Shown here: piece after piece, positions 23,320 through 33,523 of the stretch | Position numbering within the stretch: position 1 is the stretch's first letter | Layout of the letters: the number at the start of each line of letters is the position of its first letter | DNA from: Perca fluviatilis | Taxonomy: Eukaryota; Chordata; Actinopteri; Perciformes; Percidae | Direction of reading: 5' to 3' | DNA: 64,000 bases | NCBI RefSeq assembly: GCF_010015445.1 | Contig: NC_053126.1 | Span: forward strand, 23,493,169-23,557,168 | Notes under the pieces: model-generated | Told to the model about the DNA's origin: nothing | Seen by the model: only the letters and a program-made list of their open reading frames with translations | Databases searched by the model: none | Position numbers and translations under genes: made by a program

Positions 23320-25105
23320 TTGTCCTAGGCTTGCTGGCATACCTCATGATGCTGACAGTCTACTGTCAAATGATGAAGGACAACAGGCCCAACTCAGTAC
23401 TGTTTTGCTGCAGAGGCAGGAGTTAACATTGCAACAAAAACTGAAGAGGAGATGGTCAAAAGAAAATTGTCTTAAATTGAGCAACTTCCACAGGACATAA
23501 TACCTTGTTTTGCTAGCTAGGAAGAACTCTCAGAAGAGATGTCTTCTGAGAGTTTCACCCTGTCGTCGTCACAGAGTGACAAAGAGAATGGGAATGCATG
23601 CGACAACCCGAGATTAGCTTAGAATGACAGTTTTGGCAGCCTTGCTCGAAAGCAGGGTTACCAAAAGTTTGTAAAGCATGAAGGTTATCAGAAGCCAAAG
23701 CCCTCCAGCACCAGAAACTGAGACTAAAGCAACCTCACGTCTCCATCCTGATGTCAGAGCGCCTCATTAACACGCCTGTGGGTTGCTGATATAATTGCCT
23801 TCTGTCAAGGTGCTGCACAAACATGTCACGTCAATACTGCATGTTTCATGGGCAGGACGGGTGCCTACGCCAGGCTTAAGCCCAGTTTTCAGCAGTGAAA
23901 TTTTAGCACATTTTTATGTCGCAAAGATACATTTCTTCATTGTGTATATCTCACTTGTTGAAAAGGAAAACTGACTGACAACTATCTCACATTTGATATG
24001 CAAGGGTCTAATAGCACATATATTTGGTTTTACAGGCATTACCATAGTTATTACTTGTCACTAAATAGTTCCAGCACATAACCCCTCCTAAAACCACAAA
24101 TTGCCGTTTTTAGATTCCGTTTGTGTGGGTGTTAAACAAACGAGATGCAACATGTTAAGTAGTGAACTTTAGGTGTTAGTAAGCATTTTTGTATCACTTT
24201 GAAGAGAGCTAGGCTAAATGTTTTCCTCTACTTTCAGTCTTGATGCTAAACTAAGATCTCTCCTTACATCTTCAGCTCCATACTTAACACACAGACTTGA
24301 AAGTGGTATCAATTTTCTCTTCCAACTCTCAGAAAGAAAGTGAATAAGTGCATTTTCCTAACTATCTTCTTAACTATTCTGTAAACATAAGCCGTAAGAC
24401 AATGTCCGACGAATCAGATGCGGACATTGTCCGGAGTTTCCCTTTTTATACATGTAAAACACAACAAGAGTTTGTCCGTGTCCATCTTACTTAATGGAAA
24501 TTCTCTGTTTATTATGGGCGAGGGGTGGCGCCTGGGTAGAGCGTGCAGGAGGCAGGACATGATGCGGATTAGACTACGGTCACGTAGCCAGTTGGTAATT
24601 TGGTCAACAACCGAGTCTCTTGCCGTTCCTTGAATTTGTCCTAAAGAATTGGGCCCTTAGCCCATAGCGACAGAAGTTCCAGAATCCCGTCATCTCTCCA
24701 GTTGGTGTCTTCTTCCTTCTACGCCCCACTCACTCGCTTTGAATTCTCCGGACAATGACCTTCTCTATTCACACATGGGGTCAATCGGACATTACACAGA
24801 CTTTGTACTAGGGAACGGGCAGGGTAAAGTTGGTTTAAGTTCCGGTCCAACCGATTCAGACATTTGCATTCTCACATGCAGCTCCTCTTGGTTATGTCTA
24901 GATAAGTTCAGGGTTGCAGTGCATGTGTCGAAGTGAATATAGACAGATTTCCTGGATGCAAAGCATGTAATATCATTCCATAAAAATAACGTAGCGTACT
25001 TTAAAAAAAAAAAAAAGAAGCATTTTGCTTTGCATTCATTCACATTTTAAAATGTGTCTACTGTATTGTTTGCCCCTAAGCATCTTCACTGAAACTGGGA
25101 ACTGC
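23320..25105. other. Intergenic, no gene seen
   Basis: It contains the short inverted repeat described at 24425-24757. No other gene or element is recognisable. Confidence 0.4.
24425..24757. repeat. Short inverted repeat, possible miniature element
   Basis: CATTGTCCGGAG at 24425-24436 is matched by its reverse complement CTCCGGACAATG at 24746-24757. A third related motif, ACAATGTCCGACG, lies just upstream at about 24399. The enclosed DNA is less AT-rich than its surroundings. No target-site duplication was found, so mobility is unproven. Confidence 0.4.
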
Positions 25106-25179
25106 CTGGAAAACTGGCAGAAGCAAGCAGAGATTATAATTACTGTATCTTTGAAGAACAGTGAACAGCTAGAAGACTG
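25106..25179 (+). repeat. Duplicated unique motif, copy 1
   Basis: CTGGAAAACTGGCAGAAGCA followed by AGCAGAGATT, ATCTTTGAAGAACAGTGAAC and AGAAGACT is repeated with few changes at 26579-26647. It belongs to no repeat family I recognise. It could be a local duplication, a pair of regulatory modules, or an unknown low-copy repeat. Confidence 0.7.
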
Positions 25180-25999
25180 TGCCGTGCTAGAGGACATTTT
25201 CTGATTGTGTGGTGGTGCTGATTTCCTCAATTGTTCTGCAGATCCAAACTCACAAAGCCTCTACCTATTTTGTGAGAAAAGCAACCTACTGATGCCTGAA
25301 CAGAGGGAGAAGAAGAAAGCTTATACAAGAGAGGAACAAGGGGCGCAGGCGGCAGAGTTTGGAAGACTACAGATTTATCACCCAGCCATGGAGTGGAAAA
25401 TAGTGCTGCTAGTCTGGAGAGTGGGTTTCCACTTCAGTTTAATTCAGTGTGAAGTGTTTAAGACATGAGTGTGGTTTGGGGAGATAAATGGGAAACCCAG
25501 GCTTTTTCCGTTGAGACTGACACCTCTCTGTATTCTGATCTATAATAACTTTCTCAGTAGTATTTTTCACAGTTAGTTGTTGACAGGCTGCAGTGGTAAT
25601 TTGCTGCATGTTGATTCAGTATTTGAAGCATGTCTTGTTTTGGGTTTAAACTAAATTATTTTTATTTATTTATTTTTTTTCTGACACAACTGGAAGCCAT
25701 CAGTTTTTGAGTTTTCATTGAAGGAATATTAATCACATCTGCTGTACGTAACTGCATTAAAGTATTTCAGGAGATATCTGCCATCTAGTGGTACAGATGT
25801 GTGCAGATGTTTTCCACAGCTGCACTTAAAGTGTAACTCACTCAGATGCTCCTCTGCCTGTGTCAGTGACGATGGATGCAGCATGCAAACTGCCGCACTG
25901 CTGTGGTCCATTAATTATAAAGCACAAGTGTTCGGCATGTTAACAAGGGCTAATATTAGCACAGAACATTAGCTGAGCTTGTATCTGATATGGAGCTCA

Positions 26000-26004
26000 A
26001 ATAT

Positions 26005-26063
<59 letters not shown>
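26000..26063 (+). repeat. (TA)n/(GA)n compound microsatellite
   Basis: A TA run to about 26034 passes directly into an AG run ending near 26063. Confidence 0.95.
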
Positions 26064-26065
<2 letters not shown>

Positions 26066-26578
26066 CTAAAGAATCTGTTTGAACAGCTTCGACTTGGTGA
26101 ATCAAGAGCTCTCAAAACATTTGATCCATTTGGTACCTCAGACAGAACCTTACATTTATTAAATACTGTGCATGTCTGTGTGTGTTTGAAGACTCCCTTT
26201 GTGTGAGAAATCTGCACAAAATGGCATGTTTCATGAAAGCTGGATGACTTGGCTCTGATATTCTGGGGTCATTGGCACTGTTAATGGCGGCTTTATTACC
26301 ATGGCATGTTAACCTGAAGCACTGCTTGCAGTCTAAGAAGAAGCCGAGGAGCTGCATGAAAATGATTACACCGCAATTATATCAGCCACTTTGTTGCGAC
26401 TCCTCACTGCCCAGATGTCTGCCGCCTGCTGCCAAGAAATGGATTAGTTTCACGGCTCCTCTAATAAGACCGTTAGAACAACAGCGTGAGCTCAAATAAA
26501 TAAATGAAAGCTGCAGATAGGGGGACAGAAATAGATTAATATTGCCAGACTGCGGCGTGTGTCTTCATCCTGCCATAG

Positions 26579-26647
26579 CTGGAAAACTGGCAGAAGCAAG
26601 CGGAGATTCTCATTATCTCTGAAGAACAGCGAACAGCCACAAGACTC
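26579..26647 (+). repeat. Duplicated unique motif, copy 2
   Basis: Second copy of the 25106-25179 motif in the same orientation, about 1.47 kb downstream. It carries scattered substitutions (AGCGGAGATT, ATCTCTGAAGAACAGCGAAC) and a few missing bases. The same orientation and spacing fit an old local duplication. Confidence 0.7.
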
Positions 26648-26650
26648 TCA

Positions 26651-27185
26651 CCGCGATCAGTCATACGTTCTCACACAGGACAGGCCAACGTCAAACAGAG
26701 AGTGTTTTGTATCCCCGTAAGGGCAGAAGTACAACTCAGGCGGTAATAAAACTCAGGCAGACCATGTTGGTCCTGTAAACGTAATCTGTGAAGTGTTAAT
26801 TACAACCTGGCGCCTCTGTGAAGCTGTGTGTGCTGGAAGTCAGCTGAGTTGTCAGCTGCGTCCTGATCTCCCTCCCCTAAACAACATGGCTCGAGCCATG
26901 GCGACAGCCTTGGAAACGAGATTTTCTCTCTGTTGATGATCCTGTTTGAATGGGCTGCTTTAAACAAATTAAGAGCCAGTCAGATGCTGTGTTTGTGTGA
27001 CCCCCTTTCTCCTCAGGGGTGGTGGAGGTGGGGGGTGCAGGCAGCCAGAGATCCTGTGTTGTTTACTGTCATTCATGTGAAGTGCCGAGAGTTTGTGTGT
27101 TTACCACACAAACCTTCTCACAGATGAAAATGCTCTTAAGGCTGCATTATGGCCCACACAGCAATGAGAGGCGGCTGCTGCAGAG
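26651..27185. other. Intergenic, no gene seen
   Basis: Unique-looking sequence without coding structure. Confidence 0.4.
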
Positions 27186-27189
27186 CTGC

Positions 27190-27467
27190 AATGATTAATC
27201 GATTAGTCAGCTGGCCAACAGTTAATTGGCAACTATTTTGATAATCTTTCCTTCAACTTAAAAAGGCCAAACATTCTCTGGTTTCAGCTATAGTTTCATC
27301 TTTGGGCTTTGGACTGCTTGTCAAATAAGGAATAAAGGAATTTCAAAGACTTCCTCTTGGACTCTGGGAAATTATACTGAGCATTTTATAGACAAATCTG
27401 TTAACTGATTGATTGACAAAATATTCACCAATCAAGAAAATAATCATTAGTTGCAGCACCGGACGGC
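27190..27467 (+). mobile_element. hAT-like miniature element, copy C
   Basis: It starts TGCAATGATTAATCGATTAG and ends AATAATCATTAGTTGCAGCA. The interior segments AAACATTCTCTGGTTTCAGC and TGGACTCTGGGAAATTATAC match the family described for 19668-19984. This is the most complete of the four copies in the window. Confidence 0.7.
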
Positions 27468-28730
27468 GGTTCGCTTTTGTTTTTTGAACTTTAACTGTTT
27501 CTCATTATTGACATCCATCAGCTATCAGCGCTGTTTGAACCTTGCAGAGCATAAAAACTGTTTTTTCTGTGCTCACTCTGGTTTTAAGGAAATGTATCCC
27601 TCCTCTCTTTGGTGAGACTTAATTCAGAAAGCCCTTTCTCTGTCTACCCCTGTCTCTGTAGCCCCAGAGGACAGGTTTCAGTCAATGAGCCCCACTCTTA
27701 GATTTTGTTATTTTGTTATTGTGTAATGGCCTCCAAAGGTTGAAGGATGGCTCCTTTACAGGTCTCCCCGAGGAGCAAACCCTCTATCTAGACATTAATC
27801 TACTGCTGTGAGACAGACACGCTTGTTTAGCTAGCACAAAGCCCAGTAAGCTGTTGTCTCTGAGAAAAAGCTGGCCGTCTCCAGAGCCACTGGAGGCTGC
27901 GATGGCTGGAGCCAGAGTAATGACCTGTGAAATTCACCGATAGAGTTGTCCTGTTGCACACAGGTCCGCCGGCACCGGGCCTGGTTCGGGGCCTGCCGCT
28001 GATTTATCAGCGCGCCTCTCCTGGTGCCAGTGGCTTAATGGAGTTTTATGTGGGTTGACCAAAGGGCCCCAGTTTTGTGGAAATTAATGTAGTATTTGGG
28101 ACTGTCAAAACGTGTCACTTATCTGTTGAAATGCCTTAAAAAAAGCTACATTTTAAGATGTTGATTCCAAATTATTTGGTTAACTTGTCAATATTTGAGC
28201 TCCATTTCCACAAGTGTATCGTAGCAATGGTTTCAAATATTTGCATTGCTTTGTTGTGTGAAATAGTCAATATTTTCTCTCCTCAATCTGATTAGGATGT
28301 GAGGCTGAAAGTTAAGTAGATGAGCCTTTGAAGGTGGTAAGGAAAGTAGCTGTGTCTTCCACAGAGCAGATTATGCAAAGATCAGAGGGGCAAACTTCCC
28401 ACTGGCACCTTCTGTCTGGTAGATACAGTTTGACTTTGTTACCTCAGTTTCACAGCAGAGGGAGATTCCTATTTATTTCTGCCCTGTGGGTGTTAAAAGA
28501 AACTGCTCGCTGGAAGAGAAACTGGTTTTCATATCAAAAACTGCCTTTTTACAATAACTCCTCAGACTCTTTGTTGTACTTCCTTCTGTCTTACTTTTTA
28601 TGTACTACTATATCCTGTTCTTTTTGCCATTTTTTTTACAATGTTTTTCCAATTTTGTATTATTACTTAATCATTAGTGTTATTAGGCAACAAACATATT
28701 GTGTGAACACCTAAGCTAGTGGCTGTGCGA
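27468..28730. other. Intergenic, no gene seen
   Basis: A 28328-28714 open frame has no recognisable domain and lies in a T-rich tract. A GC-rich patch at about 27960-28030 is unexplained. Confidence 0.4.
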
Positions 28731-28734
28731 GTCT

Positions 28735-29005
28735 GCACAGTGGTGCTTTAAGTAAAATGCTAATGCCAGCATGCTAACTTGCTGATTTTTAGCAGGTATA
28801 ATGTGTTCCATGTTTACCACCTTAGTTTAGTGTGATAGCATGCTGCTCATTAGCTCTAAACGCAAAGTACAGCAGAGGCTGTACTATAAGGTATTTGGTC
28901 ATAAATAATCATGGCAGTCTATCCAGTACCAGTCAATATTTTAGTCTGGACCAAAGTGGTGGACCAACCAACATTAAGAGCCACGCTGCTAGTGTGGGTA
29001 ATAAA
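28735..29005 (-). repeat. Dispersed repeat of the 55560-59465 family
   Basis: Segments such as GCCAGCATGCTAACTTGC, AAGGTATTTGGTCATAAA and TCTGGACCAAAGTGGTGGAC are the reverse complement of blocks in the repeat copy spread over 55560-59465. It is degenerate and non-coding. Confidence 0.65.
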
Positions 29006-29230
29006 CAGTAATGTAAATGCTGGCTTGTACAGTTATGTCCATAGTTTTCACTGTTCTTATCAATCTTTTATATTAACATTGAATCGGTGACGATGTGAAG
29101 GTTCAATCCCAGCACTTACGGTTTCCATAACTTCTTGGTAGATATTTTTTTATTTTGCATTTAGGAAACAGGAACAGGAAAAGATAAAATCAGGTTTTCA
29201 AGTGGTACTGCTTAATAAGTATTGACACAT

Positions 29231-29886
29231 TTAAAGGAACAAGCCGACTTATTGGGAATTTAGCTTATTCACCGTAACCCCCAGAGTTAGACAAGTCGAT
29301 ACATACCATTCTCATCTCCGTGCGTGCTGTAAAGCTGTCTGACGGCTCCAGCGGCAACAGCCCATCACAGAACAGGCAGGTGAATGGTTCCAGTAATCCT
29401 ACTGCTCCAAATAAGTGACAAAAAATAACGCTAACATTTTATTGACATGTTGTTTATCATGCAGCGTGTAATAAAACAACGGTAACATGAGACACAGCCA
29501 TCTTCTAACCGTAAACAAACCGGGAACTATATTCTCAGGCGGAAGAATATAGTACTTGGGCGGAGTGATATGCTCGCAGCAAGCCTGTCTGAGAATATAG
29601 TTCCCGGTTTGTTTACGGATAGAAAATGGCTGTGTCTCATGTTACGTTGCTTTTTGTACACGCTGTGACTCTACAAATCACAACATGTAAATAGGAACAT
29701 GTTATTTTGTCACTTTTGTCACAATTCGGAGCAGTAGGCTAGTTGGAACCAGTTACCTGCAGGATCTGTGCTGGGCTAAGCTAATGCTGGAGCCGTCAGA
29801 CAGCGTTACAGCACGCACGGAGATGAGAAGGGTATGTTTCGACAGTGAATAAGCTAAATTCCCAATAAGTCGGCGTGTTCCTTTAA
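29231..29886. mobile_element. TTAA-flanked foldback miniature element
   Basis: TTAA at 29231-29234 and 29883-29886 flank an inverted pair AGGAACAAGCCGACTTATTG ... CAATAAGTCGGCGTGTTCCT. The arms run almost to the centre: GGGAACTATATTCTCAG (29522-29538) faces its exact complement at 29589-29605, leaving a loop of about 50 bp. TTAA target sites are used by piggyBac- and Kolobok-type transposases. It is non-coding and would be mobilised in trans. Later indels have slightly unbalanced the arms. Confidence 0.9.
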
Positions 29887-31180
29887 GGCCACAAATCTAT
29901 TAGATAGGTTAAATAAAAGAGAAACCAGTGTCCTTACTTCCTAACTGACAAGTAGAGATTTTGTGGTTTGCAATTCACCTGTCTTTGAACTCTGACACAT
30001 CATTCGGTGTGCCTCAAGGCTCAGTTTTAGGTCCTTTAATTTTTTATCTTTAAACACTATGATGGCATCTATAGACACATCTGTGCTAATGTTATGCAAC
30101 TGCATGTTGCTATGCACACAACACTGGGACTGGTTGTTCCTATTTAACTGTATGTTAGATAAACATGTCCAAGAACATCTTATCACTCTACCAGGACTTA
30201 CAGTAACTGTACTACTTTTTTTTTTTTTCTGACCAAAGATATACTGTCAACTGAGCAACAGACGACAGTTGATGGTATTTCTACCTTGTTTTAAGAGGTA
30301 GAATTATTGGTGTTGGGTTTGACTTGAAGTTTGAACGACATATTAAGACTTTCACAAAGATTGCATTGTATTATTTCCATCCATTCATTTTTTTATCTGT
30401 TCAGTACTGAGAAACTCTTACACACTTTTCTTTCATTTGCAATATGCTTCTGTCTGACTTCTTTAAATAGCAATAAATCAGTTGTGGTTATCCCAAATGT
30501 TGCTGACAAGGACTGTAGGAAGTGACCCTGTAAACGGTCATTTAATTAGTTTTAAAGTTGTGTGCTCATAATATATAACATTTATCATTCTTCCAAAGTA
30601 TCTAGAGTTGACCTGCTTATGATCCCCATAAGGCTAGGACTTAACATTTATTTTATTAACTTCTTATTAGCTTGCCCTTTAAAATAGCCTCGACATGGAA
30701 GTGAGAAAAGCAGTTGATATTATATTATATAATTATATAAGCTCTGACCCAAACTCCAACCTTTTCAGTCCAGTCAAAGTTATTATTAATTATTCAATTC
30801 TTATTTATCAATTTTCTCTGCCTTTTCCAGCTCAAAAACTCAAATCACTCAATGTAGTTTATTGTGAAATGTTTATTATATAATTTGTAACATACAAAAC
30901 TGTATTTGCATAACTGCCTTACAAACCCAATAAATTAATTTCCCTCTAATTTCACTCATTCATTTATTGAGTTACTTCATATATGTATTACTTTGACATT
31001 TGATGTGTCCATGTAGAAGCTTCAAATTAATTCTATTGGAACAATATGGCTCTGGCATTGCATCTCTCTCACGTTTTACAGGTAGCTGAGTGACAATTGA
31101 AAAAGTGTTTCATGGAACGAGGATGACATCAGATACCACGACTAATCAATAGGTTTTCTCTCTGCCTGCTTGCCCTTCAG
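29887..31180. other. Intergenic, no gene seen
   Basis: AT-rich sequence with a T tract at about 30217-30230. No coding structure. Confidence 0.45.
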
Positions 31181-31340
31181 GTGTCTGTGAATTCAGAGGG
31201 AAGGAGGCGGAGTTCATCCGGTGTAATAAAAGTAAGCTTGGAGGAAAATGTGACAGATGTGGAGGCCTGTGCCAGCGAGAAAAGCAAGAGTGGGACTGTC
31301 AGACATGTCGACTCCGGTGTAGTGATGGATGGAGAGTGAG
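31181..31340 (+). other. Exon-like orphan block, unassigned
   Basis: A pyrimidine-rich acceptor (CTGCCTGCTTGCCCTTCAG) and a consensus donor (GTGAG|GTAAGACAG) bound 160 bases. Two frames are informative. Phase 0 reads VSVNSEGRRRSSSGVIKV and continues polar and acidic to a TGA at 31337-31339. The frame offset by two bases is open throughout and cysteine-rich, containing CDRCGGLCQ, with eight cysteines in 52 residues. The block is richer in G than its neighbours. No partner exon was recognised within several kilobases and I know no family for either peptide. It may be an exon of an unrecognised gene, a UTR exon, a conserved element or chance. Confidence 0.3.
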
Positions 31341-32744
31341 GTAAGACAGATGACATCGTCTGTCTGAGGCCGTGTTGTCATAGTGGAGGATTGCCGCTTG
31401 TCTTAACCTCTCAATATCAGAGAGCAAACTGAAGTTTGTTTACACTGCTCCAGTGGAGTGATTTAGAATGAGGGGCGAGGGAGACGTGGGTGTAGAAGGT
31501 ATGCTCGCTGGAGGGTCGGATCAGGTTTCTAAACATTCCCTTTGAAATCGAATAGCAACCATCCCAGGCGTTTTAAACTCAACCAGCCCTGTTTGGTTAC
31601 AATCCTCAAGGTAGAGAGGATTCCAAACACAAATACAAACAGAGAAAATGAAATATCAATATCAGTACTGGCCTTTAAATACCCATATTAGTCAGCATCC
31701 AGCTTGGAGTTTGGCTAAAGTAGAGAATAAAAGTTTTTTACTATTGCTTCTTTGCGATATGGAGCCTTTATAAAGCAATAAAAGAACAAAATATAAATGT
31801 TATGAGAAACCACTATGTACTTTTATGAATAATAGACCCGTTTCTGACAATATTTTCTATACTTTGTACTAGTAATTTACGTAGTGAAGATTGTGTGCCT
31901 GCAAAGATAAGTAAACTTTTTCTGCAAATGCAAAGGTAGGTAGCATAAGTTCCCATGTGTCCCTACTCATCCCTTTGGTTGCATCCTTTGTATCAATTGC
32001 TTACTTACAACAATGCATCATGGAAAAGGCATATTTCTGGCTTTTAAACAAAGGCCAGAGTTAAGCAAAGAGCTGACTGATTTATGGCATCTTGTGTTGC
32101 TAAAACAATAAGACGTTCTGGGGAAAAAAACAAAAACATCCCCGGAGATGAACTTGCTGAATGCTCTTCAAAACAACATGGTTTGGGGGGGTGTGTTATT
32201 GCGATGGAAGATGAATTGGAGTCTGGCTTATTTTGCCAGGAGTCAGGTGTGGGGGGGGAATCGGGGTTGGTGCATCGGCGCTGGTGGTGAGGTGGGGGTT
32301 TAGGCTCATTTCCAACCCCAGCCTGAAGTCAGTGCTGGGCTGGGTTGTTGGGTATATGTATGTGTTGGGCTGGGGGGGTGTGTGTTGGGATTACACTGTC
32401 ACACTGTTCATACTGTTTATGCATACCAGGCCACTGTGAGTGCCTCTTTGTCGCGTAAGTGTTTACTTGAATTTATTTTGGGAGAATTCCACATGACTGG
32501 GACGGGGATCTCTATAAATTATGGAATCGAGTGCTTTGTGTAATGATAACTTCTGTCAGTTAGTCAGGCTGTGTGACAGTGTTTTTAAGAGTGTGTAAAT
32601 ACAGGGGTGGTGAAAGAGGGAGAGGGGTGTCTGTGTGTTGAAAGGTGCTGCAGACTTTCTTGTTCATTTAGTCTCTTCAGCAGAACAATAACAATGCTGT
32701 AAAATGAGCTTCTTACACCACTTTCCCCACATGTATGCTACTGA

Positions 32745-32970
32745 GAACCAGAATTTAGGCCTACTATACCTACTTCTGTTTACTTAAGTACTGTACTTAA
32801 GCACAGTTTTGATATATTTGCACCTTAGTTGAGTATTTCCATATTGTGCTACATTTTAGTTGGAAATATTGTACTTGTTATTCCACTACATTTATTCAAC
32901 AGTTATAGTAACTACTTACTTTGTGGATTCAGTTTTTACATACAATAAATTGGCTTATAAAATATGAATA
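32745..32970. repeat. Fragment of the TACTT/AAGTA dispersed repeat
   Basis: TTTACTTAAGTACTGTACTT, TTCCACTACATTTATTCAAC and GGCTTATAAAATATGA resemble the 13690-14605 copy. It is a partial copy. Confidence 0.55.
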
Positions 32971-33124
32971 ATCCATACCTTTTGGAAACTCCCAGAACCC
33001 AAAGGTGTCATCTTCAATAATAATTTTTTTGTCTGAACAGTTAAGATCCCTAAAGACATTCAGTATATAATGATATGAGGTATGGAAAAGCTGCAGATTC
33101 TCACATTGGGGAAGCTTTGAATTG

Positions 33125-33215
33125 ATGTCACTTAAAACGGTTAATAGATTGTTAAATTGTCAATTATTTTTCTGTCTTTTGACTAAACGATTAATCAGCC
33201 AATCATTTCTGTACA
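33125..33215. repeat. hAT-like miniature element fragment, copy D
   Basis: AACGGTTAATAGATTG and GACTAAACGATTAATCAGCC resemble terminal parts of the 19668/27190 family. The interior is missing. Confidence 0.4.
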
Positions 33216-33489
33216 GAGAACATAGCGCTTTTCTGATCTGTTATGATTACAGGTCATGAGTTAAGTGTGATAATAGCCATTTATTACAACAAAATGGCCA
33301 ATTCTGGCAGCTGAGGAAATATGGGAAACCGGACAGACAGACTGGCTGTATTGTCCTCTGTTCACTCTGCTGTTACTAAGAGATTATTTGATTTGCGAGA
33401 CTAAGTGCCAAATCAAAAGCTGAGTTATTCTGCAGTTGCCTCCCCTGTTCTCAGTGGAGCTCTGGACTCCAAGTTTGTAAAAGAGGGAA

Positions 33490-33523
33490 TAAAAAAAAAA
33501 AAAAACGAAAAAAAAAAAAAAAA
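33490..33523 (+). repeat. Poly(A) tract
   Basis: Two A runs separated by CG, possibly the tail of a decayed retroelement; no body is recognisable upstream. Confidence 0.85.
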
